Shown here: piece after piece, positions 14,636 through 21,811 of the stretch | How the letters are laid out: each line of letters begins with the position of its first letter | How positions within the stretch are numbered: the first letter of the stretch is position 1 | Assembly: GCA_051652245.1 (NCBI GenBank) | Contig: JBOFTV010000001.1 | Span: 1 to 24,671, forward strand | Origin: BHER01 sp051652245 | Lineage (GTDB): Bacteria; Bacillota_I; Bacilli_A; Culicoidibacterales; Culicoidibacteraceae | Length of the DNA: 24,671 nucleotides | Reading direction: 5' to 3' | Program-made: the position numbers and the translations under genes | The notes under the pieces: generated by a model | The model's input: the letters and a program-made list of their open reading frames with translations, nothing else | What the model was told of the DNA's origin: nothing | The model's database searches: none

Positions 14636-16087
14636 TTACATTTTTGCAATAACTGCTAAAACACGATTAACGACAACCGTTTTCCCCAGTACCTCAATAC
14701 TTAGGGGTAGCTCTGGTCCATGCATTTGTCCGGTTGTGGCAATTCGGGCTGGCATAAATAATAATTTCCCTTTAACACCAGCATCAATTCCCGTTTCTTT
14801 AATAACCGCTTTAATATTATCAGCAGTAAAATGCGTACACTGTTCTAATTTTTCCGCCAAGATAATCAAAGTTTCTTTGACACCATCCTGGAGGAGAAAT
14901 GCCTTTTCTTCGGCCCCTAATAAAACGTCTTCTTTGAAAAATAGCGCGGCCAATTCAACAATTTGTGCCCCATATGACATTTGATTATGAAACAGTGCAA
15001 CTAATTTTTCAATCCAAATCTCCGTTTTACCCGCTAAATCATAGGCCTGCTCCAAATGTGGTCTTGCTAAACTAACAATTTGCTCAATTGGTGCTGCTTT
15101 GACGTAGCGATTGTTGATCCACTCTAATTTTTGAACATCAAACATTGCTGGTGCTGATGATAACCGCTTAACGTCAAATAGTTCACAGAACTCAGCTTTT
15201 GAGAAAATCTCTTCTTCGCCCTCCGGTGAAAACCCAAGCAATGCAATAAAATTGAAAAGTGCTTCTGGTAAATACCCTAACTTAGCATATTGCTCAATAA
15301 ACTGTAAAACACCCTCATCGCGCTTTGATAACTTTTTCCGTTGCTCATTTACAATAATTGACATGTGGGCAAATTCTGGCGCTGACCAGCCAAGACTTTG
15401 ATAAACCATCAATTGCTTTGGTGTATTAGAAATATGCTCTTCCCCGCGTAACACATGACTAATTTCCATCAAATGGTCATCCACAACACAAGCAAAATTA
15501 TATGTGGGTATCCCATTATTTTTAACAAGAACCCAATCACCTACATCAGCAGATTCAAATGTTATCGTCTTCTTAACTAAATCATCCCAGCTATACGTCT
15601 TGTTTTGCGGAACACGCATTCTAATGGTATATGGTCGCTGTTGTTCTTCAAACGCCATAATTTCAGCAGCCGTCAGTTTTTTACATCTTCCATTATAAGA
15701 AGTTGCAACCACACCGCGTGCTTTTTGAGCTTCTTTTTCCAAATTTAGTTCTTCTTCATTACAATAACATTTATACGCATCATTTTGCTCGATAAGTTTT
15801 TGGGCATATTTTGTATAGCTATCAAGGCGTTCGAGTTGTCGATATGGGCCAAAAGATCCACCTTTATTTGGCCCCTCGCTCCACTCAATTCCTAACCAAT
15901 TTAAATATTCAATTTGTGATTGCTCACCATTTTCAACATTTCTTGCCGTATCCGTATCTTCAATTCTTAATACCATCTCGCCACCATATTTTTGGGCAAA
16001 TAGGTAAACATACATTGCTGTTCTTGCATTTCCAATATGCAAATTACCTGTTGGACTTGGTGCATACCTTACTCTTACATTTTTCAC
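14636..16087 (-). CDS. gltX: Glutamyl-tRNA synthetase
   Basis: A class I synthetase that charges tRNA-Glu with glutamate, in the cytoplasm. Its 483 residues are typical for bacterial GluRS. The HIGH-box region is RYAPSPTGNLHIGNAR, with HIGN at 17-20. The KMSKS-type motif is KLSKRDEG at 252-259. RGEEHISNTPKQ lies at 214-225. Cys107, Cys109 and Cys135 fit a zinc site in the connecting region. The start codon is GTG at 16087, with a weak GGA-type binding site upstream; no ATG fits the conserved N-terminus better. It lies 24 nt after the TPR gene, third in the lysS-TPR-gltX run, and is followed by an intrinsic terminator. Whether it is discriminating or also charges tRNA-Gln cannot be told here; no gatCAB or glnS is in the window. 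Confidence 0.97.
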   Translation of the reverse strand: MKNVRVRYAPSPTGNLHIGNARTAMYVYLFAQKYGGEMVLRIEDTDTARNVENGEQSQIEYLNWLGIEWSEGPNKGGSFGPYRQLERLDSYTKYAQKLIEQNDAYKCYCNEEELNLEKEAQKARGVVATSYNGRCKKLTAAEIMAFEEQQRPYTIRMRVPQNKTYSWDDLVKKTITFESADVGDWVLVKNNGIPTYNFACVVDDHLMEISHVLRGEEHISNTPKQLMVYQSLGWSAPEFAHMSIIVNEQRKKLSKRDEGVLQFIEQYAKLGYLPEALFNFIALLGFSPEGEEEIFSKAEFCELFDVKRLSSAPAMFDVQKLEWINNRYVKAAPIEQIVSLARPHLEQAYDLAGKTEIWIEKLVALFHNQMSYGAQIVELAALFFKEDVLLGAEEKAFLLQDGVKETLIILAEKLEQCTHFTADNIKAVIKETGIDAGVKGKLLFMPARIATTGQMHGPELPLSIEVLGKTVVVNRVLAVIAKM

Positions 16088-16111
16088 GTTATTTCCACTC
16101 TCTTCTTTTAT

Positions 16112-18337
16112 CTATTTTATTGGGTAGATGATTTCTTTTAGCTTATTTGTTAAATTCATGGTTACTATTTCGACGAAGTCTTCTTCAAGCTGATCAAGTA
16201 GTTCTAATGCTTGCAGCCTTTTTAATTCGACTTGATTTTCCGATAATACCCAATCATAATAGGCAAGCAGGCAACTTTTAGGAGCAGTCACTCGTGCAGC
16301 CACAACAACCCCCAAAGCCTCCCCCTCCTTCTGAAAAAAAAGATCGCCTTGGACATAAAAGTAGGCTAATAACAAGCTAACTTCTTCATCGGCTTTTTCG
16401 GCAGCCGTTAACTCTTCTAACATCATTTTCACTTTTTTGAGATTTCTTTTTGTGCCTAATCCTTTGTAGTAGCAATTAATCAACTTACTTGTAATGCAGC
16501 CACAATCCTTTGTTTTTTGTTGATTGGCATAGGCTACTTCTAGTAGTTTGTATGCTTTTTTGACATTTGGTAAAATCATGCCCTGCCCATAGAAATACAT
16601 TTCGGCCAGGTTTCCTTGTGAACAGCTTGGTCCTCCTAGGGCAATGGCCTTTTTATTGTCGGCTTTTGCTTTTTTGTATTGTTTGTCTTTGACGTACATC
16701 AGCGCACGCATATGATAAGCAGTCCAGCTATCTTTGAGTTGCTTAATTATCTTGCTGTAGACAATGATGCCCTCTTGATATCGCCCTAGCTCATAGCAGC
16801 ACGTCCCTTTGTGCCACAATCCTTCAAGCCAATCAGCATTATTGGCAAGCGCTCGGTCTAGCTGGGGCATTGCTTCTTGGTAATGCCCAAGTTTGCTTAG
16901 GAGCACGCTTTGAGCCGCTTGCGCAAAATCATACTCGCCCTCACTATCTGCTAAGGCCTTTTTGGCATCTGCTAATCCCTGTTCAAATTCTTGGTCAGTT
17001 GTGCCATTTTCTGAAAATATCCATGCTCTATAGGCCAGTCCGCGTAACCAATTTGGATTTTGGGCGAGTGCAATATTAAGGTCCGCTAAGGCTAAATCAT
17101 AGTTATTTTGCATATAATAGGCCAGTCCGCGTCCACCATGAGCATAGCCACTATCTTGCAGCGCCATTGCCTTTGTAAAACACTCAACAACATCCTCATA
17201 ATCACTTTCTGTCTCCGCTTTTTCAAACAAACACCAAGCAATTAACAGCTGTATTCTTGGCTCTTCTTTCCCCTTGATATCATATTTTTCTGCTGCTCTA
17301 AAATCAATTAGGGCTTCGTCAATTAAATCAAGTTCATACTTTGCTTCCCCGCGCCCACTAAGTGATGAAAAATCGGGTTTATTTGTTAGCGATAAGTAGT
17401 TATCGAATGTTTCGCGCGCTTTGAGCGGTTGATTATTTTTAAGATAAGCCCACCCTAGAATATCATAGGCATGATAGGCATTTTTATTTAATCTAATTGC
17501 TACTTTTGCATCTGCCACCGTTTTTTGATACTCCCGTAAATTATAATAGACAACTGCTCGACCATAATAAGCAAATTCATCTGCTTCTGTATCAGCTAAT
17601 GAAATCACCTTATTAAAATCAGCTAAAGCGAGTGCATACTTGTCTTGGACATACTCTATTTCTAAGTAGCACCAGCCACGGGTTGCATACCCACGCGCCC
17701 AAGAAGCATTCTCCTCCAAACCAATTGTTAAATCTTCAGCCGCTAAATCATACTGACTTAGCTCATACAAAGCAAGTCCACGACCTCCATGAGCATAGGG
17801 GTAAATCTCGTCTGCTAAACTAATCGCCGCTGTTAAAGAATCCACAGCTTTGCTATACTCATCCAGCATAAAATATGACCACCCTAAATTAGCATGCCCC
17901 GCAACCCAATTTTCATATTTAACAACAGCTACTTCAAAATCAGCTACTGCTTCCTCAAAGCGATTAACTAAGTAATTACACAAACCACGGGCACTTTTCA
18001 GATAGAGAATATCGTCCCGATCTTCTGCTAAATCCAAGCCTTTTTGGGTCTCAATTAACCCGGCTGCTCCATCACCCACATCATAGAAGGCAAAAGCAAT
18101 TGTTCCATATAAGGCAACATTATCAGGTTCTATTTCAACTAATAGCTTCCCATATTTAATAATCTCCTCTGGCAAGTCTAACTTATACTTCGCCAAAAAA
18201 ATCGCCCGCTCTAAAATATCCCGATTTTCTGGTGCTAGAATGTGCGCCTCCTTGAGGTATTCAAAGCTTGCTAAGAAATTCTCTTTTTCGAGGGCTTGTT
18301 CTGCCTTTTTTTCTAATATTACAAGTTCTATTGACAT
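16112..18337 (-). CDS. Large TPR-repeat protein with Sel1-like C-terminal part
   Basis: A cytoplasmic protein of 741 residues built almost wholly of helical repeats, with no signal peptide or membrane span. About fourteen TPR-type units cover residues 1-570; typical units are GRGLALYELSQYDLAAEDL (185-203) and LGWSYFMLDEYSKAVDSL (151-168). Residues about 573-665 resemble two Sel1-like units (AEMYFYGQG, INCYYKGLGTKRN). The block 181-222 is repeated at 398-439 (both begin YAHGGRGLA and end with R-x-W), so part of the array was duplicated as a unit. The gene lies 17 nt after lysS and 24 nt before gltX. AGGAG overlaps the lysS stop, 13 nt before the ATG, which suggests coupling. TPR proteins usually bind other proteins; the partner is unknown, and a link to translation rests only on position. 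Confidence 0.9.
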   Translation of the reverse strand: MSIELVILEKKAEQALEKENFLASFEYLKEAHILAPENRDILERAIFLAKYKLDLPEEIIKYGKLLVEIEPDNVALYGTIAFAFYDVGDGAAGLIETQKGLDLAEDRDDILYLKSARGLCNYLVNRFEEAVADFEVAVVKYENWVAGHANLGWSYFMLDEYSKAVDSLTAAISLADEIYPYAHGGRGLALYELSQYDLAAEDLTIGLEENASWARGYATRGWCYLEIEYVQDKYALALADFNKVISLADTEADEFAYYGRAVVYYNLREYQKTVADAKVAIRLNKNAYHAYDILGWAYLKNNQPLKARETFDNYLSLTNKPDFSSLSGRGEAKYELDLIDEALIDFRAAEKYDIKGKEEPRIQLLIAWCLFEKAETESDYEDVVECFTKAMALQDSGYAHGGRGLAYYMQNNYDLALADLNIALAQNPNWLRGLAYRAWIFSENGTTDQEFEQGLADAKKALADSEGEYDFAQAAQSVLLSKLGHYQEAMPQLDRALANNADWLEGLWHKGTCCYELGRYQEGIIVYSKIIKQLKDSWTAYHMRALMYVKDKQYKKAKADNKKAIALGGPSCSQGNLAEMYFYGQGMILPNVKKAYKLLEVAYANQQKTKDCGCITSKLINCYYKGLGTKRNLKKVKMMLEELTAAEKADEEVSLLLAYFYVQGDLFFQKEGEALGVVVAARVTAPKSCLLAYYDWVLSENQVELKRLQALELLDQLEEDFVEIVTMNLTNKLKEIIYPIK

Positions 18338-18354
18338 ACGGTGGTTTCAGCTCC

Positions 18355-19863
18355 TTATTTCTCTTCTGATCTTGGTTTCATATGAGGGAATAGTAAAACA
18401 TCGCGAATTGAAGATTGTCCCGTTAATAGCATTACAAGTCGATCAATTCCAATGCCGACTCCTCCTGCTGGGGGCATTCCATATTCTAAGGCCTCTACAT
18501 AGTCATAATCTAGTTCTGCGGTTGCTTCGTCATCTCCGGCTAGTGCTTGTGCCACTTGTGCTTTAAAGCGCTCTAATTGAATAATAGGGTCGTTTAACTC
18601 ACTAAAGGCATTTGCATACTCCCGACCAATTATAAATAGCTCAAAACGATCAGTAAAGCGCATATCTTCACTATTTTGCTTTGCCAGTGGTGAAATCTCT
18701 ACTGGGTGACCATAAACAAATGTTGGATTAATAATTTTATCTTCACAAAATGTTTCGAAGAATTCATTAATAATATGACCAACACCACTATGATGTGGTT
18801 CCACATTAACATGATGCTCCTTAGCAATCGCTACTGCTTCAGCAAATGACATCTCTGGCCAAAAGTCAACACCACAAACTTCTTTGATCATATCAACCAT
18901 ATGGATCCGTTTCCACGGTCCTTCCATCGTAATTGCCGTCCCCTCATAAGTAAGCTCAAAGCCCATACCCAATTTTTGCATAACTGATTGAATAATTCTT
19001 TCTGTTAGTCGCATCATTGTTTCATAATCAGCGTAAGCAATATAGGCCTCAAACAATGTGAATTCTGGATTATGCCGTGGTGACATCCCCTCATTTCTAA
19101 ATGTCCGACCAATTTCATAAACCTTTTCAAAACCACCCACTAGTAACCTTTTGAGATATAATTCTGGGGCAATTCGCATAAATAATGACATATCGAGCGA
19201 ATTATGATGTGTTGTAAATGGCCGGGCTGAAGCACCACCAGCAATACTGTGTAAAATTGGTGTTTCGACTTCCATAAAATCGCGGTCCTCAAGAAAATCA
19301 CGAAAGGCTGCAATAATTTTACTACGCATCATAAAAGTCTCACGTGCCTCACCATTTGTAATCAAATCTAAATACCGCCGACGATAACGCTCTTCAATAT
19401 CTGTTAACCCATGATATTTCTCTGGTAGTGGTCGCAGCGCTTTTGTTAAATGCGTTAATTCAATTGCTCTAATTGATAATTCCCCCATATTGGTCTTAAA
19501 CACTTCACCTTTAACACCAACAATATCACCTAAATCGGCAGCTAAAAAGACCTCATATGCTAAATCGCCTACGATATCTTTTTTAACATAAATTTGAATT
19601 GAACCCTCAGCATCTTGAATATGAGCAAAACCAGCTTTTCCTTTTCCCCGTTTAGTCATAATTCGACCGGCAATTGTTGCCTCATGTACGCCTTCAGCCA
19701 AACGCTCTTTATCAATCTGGTCAAATTTACGATGTAGCTTTTCACTTGTCGACGTTCTTTTAAACGCTCCCGCAAAAGGCTCAATCCCTTTATCGCGCAA
19801 ATCGGCCAACTTACTCCGGCGCACCGCCTCTTGTTCACTTAATTTCAACGTCATATCCGTCAT
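18355..19863 (-). CDS. lysS: Lysyl-tRNA synthetase, class II
   Basis: It charges tRNA-Lys with lysine in the cytoplasm. The 502-residue length is normal for bacterial LysRS. The N-terminal OB-fold anticodon-binding domain is at about 63-140 (IAGRIMTKRGKGKAGFAHIQ). The class II core follows with motif 2 FRNEGMSPRHNPEFT at 255-269 and motif 3 GGVGIGIDRLVMLLTG at 467-482. DLITN and the ETPILH segment are also in place. ATG at 19863 is used; a second ATG at 19854 is in frame and neither has a strong Shine-Dalgarno, only GTGAG nearby. It is the first gene of the lysS-TPR-gltX operon and follows the dedA terminator. No T-box leader motif is seen in the 158 bases upstream. Confidence 0.97.
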   Translation of the reverse strand: MTDMTLKLSEQEAVRRSKLADLRDKGIEPFAGAFKRTSTSEKLHRKFDQIDKERLAEGVHEATIAGRIMTKRGKGKAGFAHIQDAEGSIQIYVKKDIVGDLAYEVFLAADLGDIVGVKGEVFKTNMGELSIRAIELTHLTKALRPLPEKYHGLTDIEERYRRRYLDLITNGEARETFMMRSKIIAAFRDFLEDRDFMEVETPILHSIAGGASARPFTTHHNSLDMSLFMRIAPELYLKRLLVGGFEKVYEIGRTFRNEGMSPRHNPEFTLFEAYIAYADYETMMRLTERIIQSVMQKLGMGFELTYEGTAITMEGPWKRIHMVDMIKEVCGVDFWPEMSFAEAVAIAKEHHVNVEPHHSGVGHIINEFFETFCEDKIINPTFVYGHPVEISPLAKQNSEDMRFTDRFELFIIGREYANAFSELNDPIIQLERFKAQVAQALAGDDEATAELDYDYVEALEYGMPPAGGVGIGIDRLVMLLTGQSSIRDVLLFPHMKPRSEEK

Positions 19864-20000
19864 CTTAACTCACACTCTTTTCTCATAATTATCACATCGC
19901 CTCAATTGTAAAAAAAAATTACCAGCCGCTTATCCAGCACTTAACAAAATCCAAGCACAACTAAAAAAAGGTCTTCCCCGTAAACGAAATCATTGGTTTA

Positions 20001-20029
20001 ATTGTAACATAATAGCGACCGAAAATAAA
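20001..20029 (-). promoter_or_regulatory. Possible promoter of the lysS operon
   Basis: On the minus strand TATGTTACAAT gives an extended -10 (TG-T-TACAAT, box at 20001-20006). A weak TTTATT at 20024-20029 lies 17 bases upstream, inside the T-run of the dedA terminator. It would leave a leader of about 130 nt before lysS in which I see no known riboswitch or T-box. Confidence 0.42.
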
Positions 20030-20055
20030 GGAGGAAAACACACTAGTTTTCCTCC
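20022..20055 (-). terminator. Intrinsic terminator overlapping the dedA stop codon
   Basis: Perfect 10-bp inverted repeat GGAGGAAAAC / GTTTTCCTCC (20030-20055) followed on the minus strand by TTTATTTT. The 5' arm encodes the last three residues (E-E-N) and the TAG stop falls in the 6-nt loop, so termination signal and coding end share sequence. Confidence 0.88.
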
Positions 20056-20648
20056 TCTATTCCACCCTTTTTTTTAACTTGTTGAATTTTCCACCAAATT
20101 CCTATGGTGAGCAAGATAATCATTATGACACCATACGGTCCAATATAATCTACCAAGATGGCCCAATTATCACCAAAAATCACACCAAAATAGACACACA
20201 CCAACGACCAGATAAATGTTCCGGCAATCGTTAATAAAATAAACGGCCAGAATTTCATCCCAATCATCCCCGAAGCAAGGGAGATAACACTTCGCAACCC
20301 CGGAATAAGTCGACAAATAAATACAACAACTGCTCCCCTTTGATTAAACCATTCTCGGATTTTAACAATATCTTTGGTTTTAATTGGTGAAAACCGCTCC
20401 CACTTAACAAGAGCACTCATAATTTTCTCAATAGCAAAAAGACGACCGATATAATAACTAATTGCCCCAACAATCGTTGATGATAGTGTTACAAGCAGTA
20501 CAATAAGTGGTGCCTGTAGTGATGTATTGTTTGACATGAAGCCACTAATTATTAGCACCAGATCAGACGAAACTGGTGATATTTCAACAAGTAAAACTAA
20601 CCCCAGATATCCATAATTATCAACAAAGTACTTAACCATTAATTCCAT
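20043..20648 (-). CDS. DedA family membrane protein (PF09335 type)
   Basis: An integral membrane protein of 201 residues with several hydrophobic segments (about 9-35, 47-70, 105-130, 135-160, 168-186). The family signature is clear in FICRLIPGLRSVISLASGMI, which carries the conserved Arg, Pro-Gly and Arg, then GMKFWPF. The N-terminal motif reads VEISPVSSDLVLIISGF; DedA proteins more often have a Pro-x-Pro-x-Glu type sequence here, so this is a variant. Members help recycle lipid carriers such as undecaprenyl phosphate, or phospholipids, across the membrane; which applies here is unknown. The start at 20648 has GGGG 8 nt upstream. It has its own promoter and terminator, so it is probably a single-gene unit. 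The charged C-terminal tail ends within the terminator arm. Confidence 0.9.
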   Translation of the reverse strand: MELMVKYFVDNYGYLGLVLLVEISPVSSDLVLIISGFMSNNTSLQAPLIVLLVTLSSTIVGAISYYIGRLFAIEKIMSALVKWERFSPIKTKDIVKIREWFNQRGAVVVFICRLIPGLRSVISLASGMIGMKFWPFILLTIAGTFIWSLVCVYFGVIFGDNWAILVDYIGPYGVIMIILLTIGIWWKIQQVKKKGGIEEEN

Positions 20649-20679
20649 AATCTCATCCCCATTTAACTCAATTAATAAT

Positions 20680-20688
20680 ATTATACCA
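20680..20688 (-). promoter_or_regulatory. Extended -10 promoter of dedA
   Basis: TGGTATAAT on the minus strand is an extended -10 with a consensus TATAAT, about 32 bases upstream of the dedA ATG. No good -35 is seen 16-18 bases further up, as is common for extended -10 promoters. Confidence 0.55.
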
Positions 20689-20729
20689 ATTTATCAATCA
20701 ATATACCATGCCCATTCACCTTTATCATT

Positions 20730-20751
20730 AAAAAAAGGAGGAAGCCCTCCC
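20730..20751 (-). terminator. Intrinsic terminator of the histidine phosphatase gene
   Basis: On the minus strand GGGAGG pairs with CCTCCT (6 bp, one G-U) around a 4-nt loop and runs into a T-rich tail. It starts 14 nt after the stop at 20766. Confidence 0.8.
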
Positions 20752-20765
20752 AAAAATATGATAAC

Positions 20766-21554
20766 CTAGGCTGCTTTTCCTTTTTCAGCATACGCCAAGC
20801 TGCCAATTTCATCCACTGTCCACGTACCGTCTTTATACGTTATTTTTGTCACGCTAGCATTTTTAACTCCTGCCCCATTTTTGGCTCCCGCTGTTAGAAT
20901 GTCTACTAATCCTGCAATGCTTAAACCATGGCTAACAAGCAGCACATTTCCGCCACCATTTTTACTTGTTGTTTCTGCTAATTCTCTGATTCCCGCTTCT
21001 AATCTAGCAGTAATTGTTGTATATTCTTCTGCTGGCCAATTGACTTTATCGTTTAATGGCTTATCTAGGGCCGCTACGCTGTTAGCAAAATCTTTTGGTG
21101 ATATTGGTCCACTTTTCCATTCTTCTAGCGTTTTCCCCTGAGATTTGGCAATGTCGGTCCACATTTTTTCGTTATATTCTCCCTCGTACATCCCAAAGTT
21201 AAACTCTCTAAAGCGGGCATCTATTACTAGTTCTAGTTTCTTGTTTTTATTCCCTTTTAAAATTATATTAGCGGTTTCCACTGCACGACCACTATCGCTA
21301 CTATACGCTGCAACAAAATCAACATCACTAATTCCTTTTGCTAACTGCTCTACTACAACGACCCCTGCTCCTGTCAATACAGCATCTGACCAGCCCTGGA
21401 CACGATCTGTTGTGTTTAACATCGTTTTCCCATGTCTAGTTACGTAGAAGACAACTTCTCCAGGTTTTTTTGCTGTTGCTGCTGGACTACAGGCCCCCAA
21501 AATCAAACCAAAGCTACAAATAACCGCCATCAATTTCATTACTGTCTTTTTCAT
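20766..21554 (-). CDS. Histidine phosphatase superfamily lipoprotein (phosphoglycerate mutase-like fold)
   Basis: A 262-residue exported lipoprotein. The signal peptide ends in the lipobox LILGAC, so Cys22 would be lipidated and the enzyme held on the outer face of the membrane. The catalytic core has all expected residues: Arg40-His41-Gly42 (VTRHGKT), Arg90 (SSDSGRAVET), Glu117 (FREFNFG) and His209 (LLVSHGLS). RVQGWSDAVLT (51-61) is typical of the branch that includes phosphoglycerate mutase-like phosphatases. Because it is extracytoplasmic, a glycolytic role is unlikely; a phosphatase acting on an external phosphomonoester is more plausible, substrate unknown. The start has AAGGAAGGAAG about 6-8 nt upstream. 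It has its own TTGACG/TATAAT promoter, a structured leader and a terminator, so it is a single-gene unit. Confidence 0.92.
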   Translation of the reverse strand: MKKTVMKLMAVICSFGLILGACSPAATAKKPGEVVFYVTRHGKTMLNTTDRVQGWSDAVLTGAGVVVVEQLAKGISDVDFVAAYSSDSGRAVETANIILKGNKNKKLELVIDARFREFNFGMYEGEYNEKMWTDIAKSQGKTLEEWKSGPISPKDFANSVAALDKPLNDKVNWPAEEYTTITARLEAGIRELAETTSKNGGGNVLLVSHGLSIAGLVDILTAGAKNGAGVKNASVTKITYKDGTWTVDEIGSLAYAEKGKAA

Positions 21555-21587
21555 TACTATTCTTCCTTCCTTACGTTAAGTAGAAAT

Positions 21588-21654
21588 AAAAAAAAACCAA
21601 AATAACCAATGATTGCTCACTAGTCATTTCGGTTTTGCCCAAATATATTGGTTA
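21588..21654 (-). ncRNA. Structured leader with possible attenuator/pseudoknot before the phosphatase gene
   Basis: On the minus strand, AAAACCGAAAT (21636-21626) can pair with ATTTTGGTTTT (21603-21593): 11 bp with one G-U, followed directly by five more T (nine T in all), which is terminator-like. TAACCAAT (21654-21647) is an exact 8-bp complement of ATTGGTTA (21610-21603). The arms occur in order A1-T1-A2-T2, so both stems together form an H-type pseudoknot with the two 3' arms adjacent. The element lies between the promoter and the ribosome binding site. I do not recognise it as a known riboswitch. The hairpin could also act simply as a backup terminator. Confidence 0.45.
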
Positions 21655-21673
21655 CAATCCTACTTACATGTTT

Positions 21674-21703
21674 ATTATACCACCCTTAAGAAAGCGCCGT
21701 CAA
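21674..21703 (-). promoter_or_regulatory. Promoter of the histidine phosphatase lipoprotein gene
   Basis: TTGACG (21698-21703), 18-base spacer, TATAAT (21674-21679) with TGG directly before the -10, giving an extended form. Transcription would start near 21667, leaving a leader of about 110 nt that contains the structured element at 21588-21654. Confidence 0.82.
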
Positions 21704-21767
21704 TAATGGATTTAATTTTATTTACATTAATCACACATTTTCGATTGGTTCCCTTTTTTACAAAATT

Positions 21768-21809
21768 TAAAAAAAAAAGCGAGAGAAGCTTGTTGCATCC
21801 TCTCGCTTT
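21768..21809 (-). terminator. Intrinsic terminator of the B-repeat surface protein gene
   Basis: On the minus strand AAAGCGAGAG pairs with CTCTCGCTTT (10 bp) around a 14-nt loop and runs into a tract of about ten T. It starts 3 bases after the stop codon. Confidence 0.92.
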
Positions 21810-21811
21810 GC

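Noticed and set aside
19656..19838. Minus-strand 60-residue frame inside lysS
   Set aside because: It is an out-of-frame shadow within the well-conserved lysS reading frame.
21680..21692. T-box-like string AAGGGTGGTA before the phosphatase gene
   Set aside because: It overlaps the promoter -10 region, lacks the ACCGCG continuation and stem I, and the downstream gene is not an amino-acid gene. Chance similarity.
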